The notes under the pieces were generated by a model, which was given only the letters and a program-made list of their open reading frames with translations, did no database searches and was not told the origin of the DNA. The translations under genes were made by a program, and so were the position numbers. From Deltaproteobacteria bacterium (GTDB taxonomy: Bacteria; Myxococcota_A; Polyangia; HGW-17; SLPX01), in the NCBI GenBank assembly GCA_011390535.1, contig JAABSF010000145.1, positions 1 through 6,670 on the forward strand: 6,670 nucleotides of DNA, in the 5' to 3' direction. Below, piece by piece: positions 6,561 to 6,670 of the stretch (its first letter is position 1; the number at the start of each line of letters is the position of its first letter).

Positions 6561-6668
6561 TTAAATCTCGTTTAACTCAACCTGTATTTTTCGGGTTCTA
6601 CCTGCTTTGAGTTCGATTTTTTTTTGCCAGGTATGATAATTAGTTGCAGAGACTTTGACCAGCACTTT
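6561..6668 (-). CDS. C-terminal end of a PEGA-like domain protein, 5' end outside window
   Basis: Thirty-five codons in frame on the minus strand, running off the right edge and ending in TAA at 6561-6563. The product begins KVLVKVSATNYHTWQKK and ends with KIQVELNEI. The pattern (alternating hydrophobics, A-x-x-Y, a W, then IELKAG followed by a V-x-L strand) is that of the last two or three strands of a PEGA domain. These small surface beta domains often lie at the C-terminus of bacterial Ser/Thr kinases or of exported proteins; which applies here cannot be seen. Other frames are stopped or do not give such a pattern. The gene ends 80 bases before the TPR/membrane gene and on the same strand, so they could be one operon. 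A run of nine A sits in the coding strand (6617-6625). Confidence 0.7.
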   Translation of the reverse strand, partial: KVLVKVSATNYHTWQKKIELKAGRTRKIQVELNEI

Positions 6669-6670
6669 TA

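Overview
The window looks like chromosomal DNA of a Gram-negative delta-type bacterium, most likely a member of Myxococcota or a relative, of roughly balanced base composition by eye (low for a classical myxobacterium). The evidence is the gene content: a class III adenylate cyclase with a HAMP-type linker, two lipoproteins rich in beta domains and cysteine pairs, a sigma-54 activator with an FHA-GAF-AAA+-Fis layout, a PEGA-like C-terminus, and a TPR/membrane protein with a PFGVGQFNNG motif. The lineage call rests on remembered family resemblance, not on a search.

Layout. The plus strand carries one gene, the catalytic end of a class III adenylate cyclase (3-950), which enters from the left edge. 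Everything else is on the minus strand and converges on it. In transcription order, right to left: the last 35 codons of a PEGA-like protein entering from the right edge (6561-6668); a 328-residue exported TPR/membrane protein with a GTG start (5494-6480); a 599-residue FHA-GAF-sigma-54 activator (3572-5371); a 194-residue probable lipoprotein (2867-3451); and a 612-residue lipoprotein built from carboxypeptidase-regulatory-like beta domains (986-2824). Gaps are 80, 122, 120, 42 and 35 bases. No gene-free stretch exceeds 300 bases, and there is no RNA gene, mobile element or CRISPR array that I can support.

How they may work together. The PEGA protein, TPR/membrane protein and FHA activator read as an envelope-to-transcription signalling group. 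The two lipoproteins are separated by only 42 bases and are probably co-transcribed, perhaps from a sigma-70-like promoter at 3522-3550 whose -10 box sits inside a perfect 16-base palindrome (3518-3533). The cyclase makes a second messenger, cAMP, but its convergent orientation means it is a separate transcription unit. I see no convincing sigma-54 promoter, so the activator's targets are probably elsewhere.
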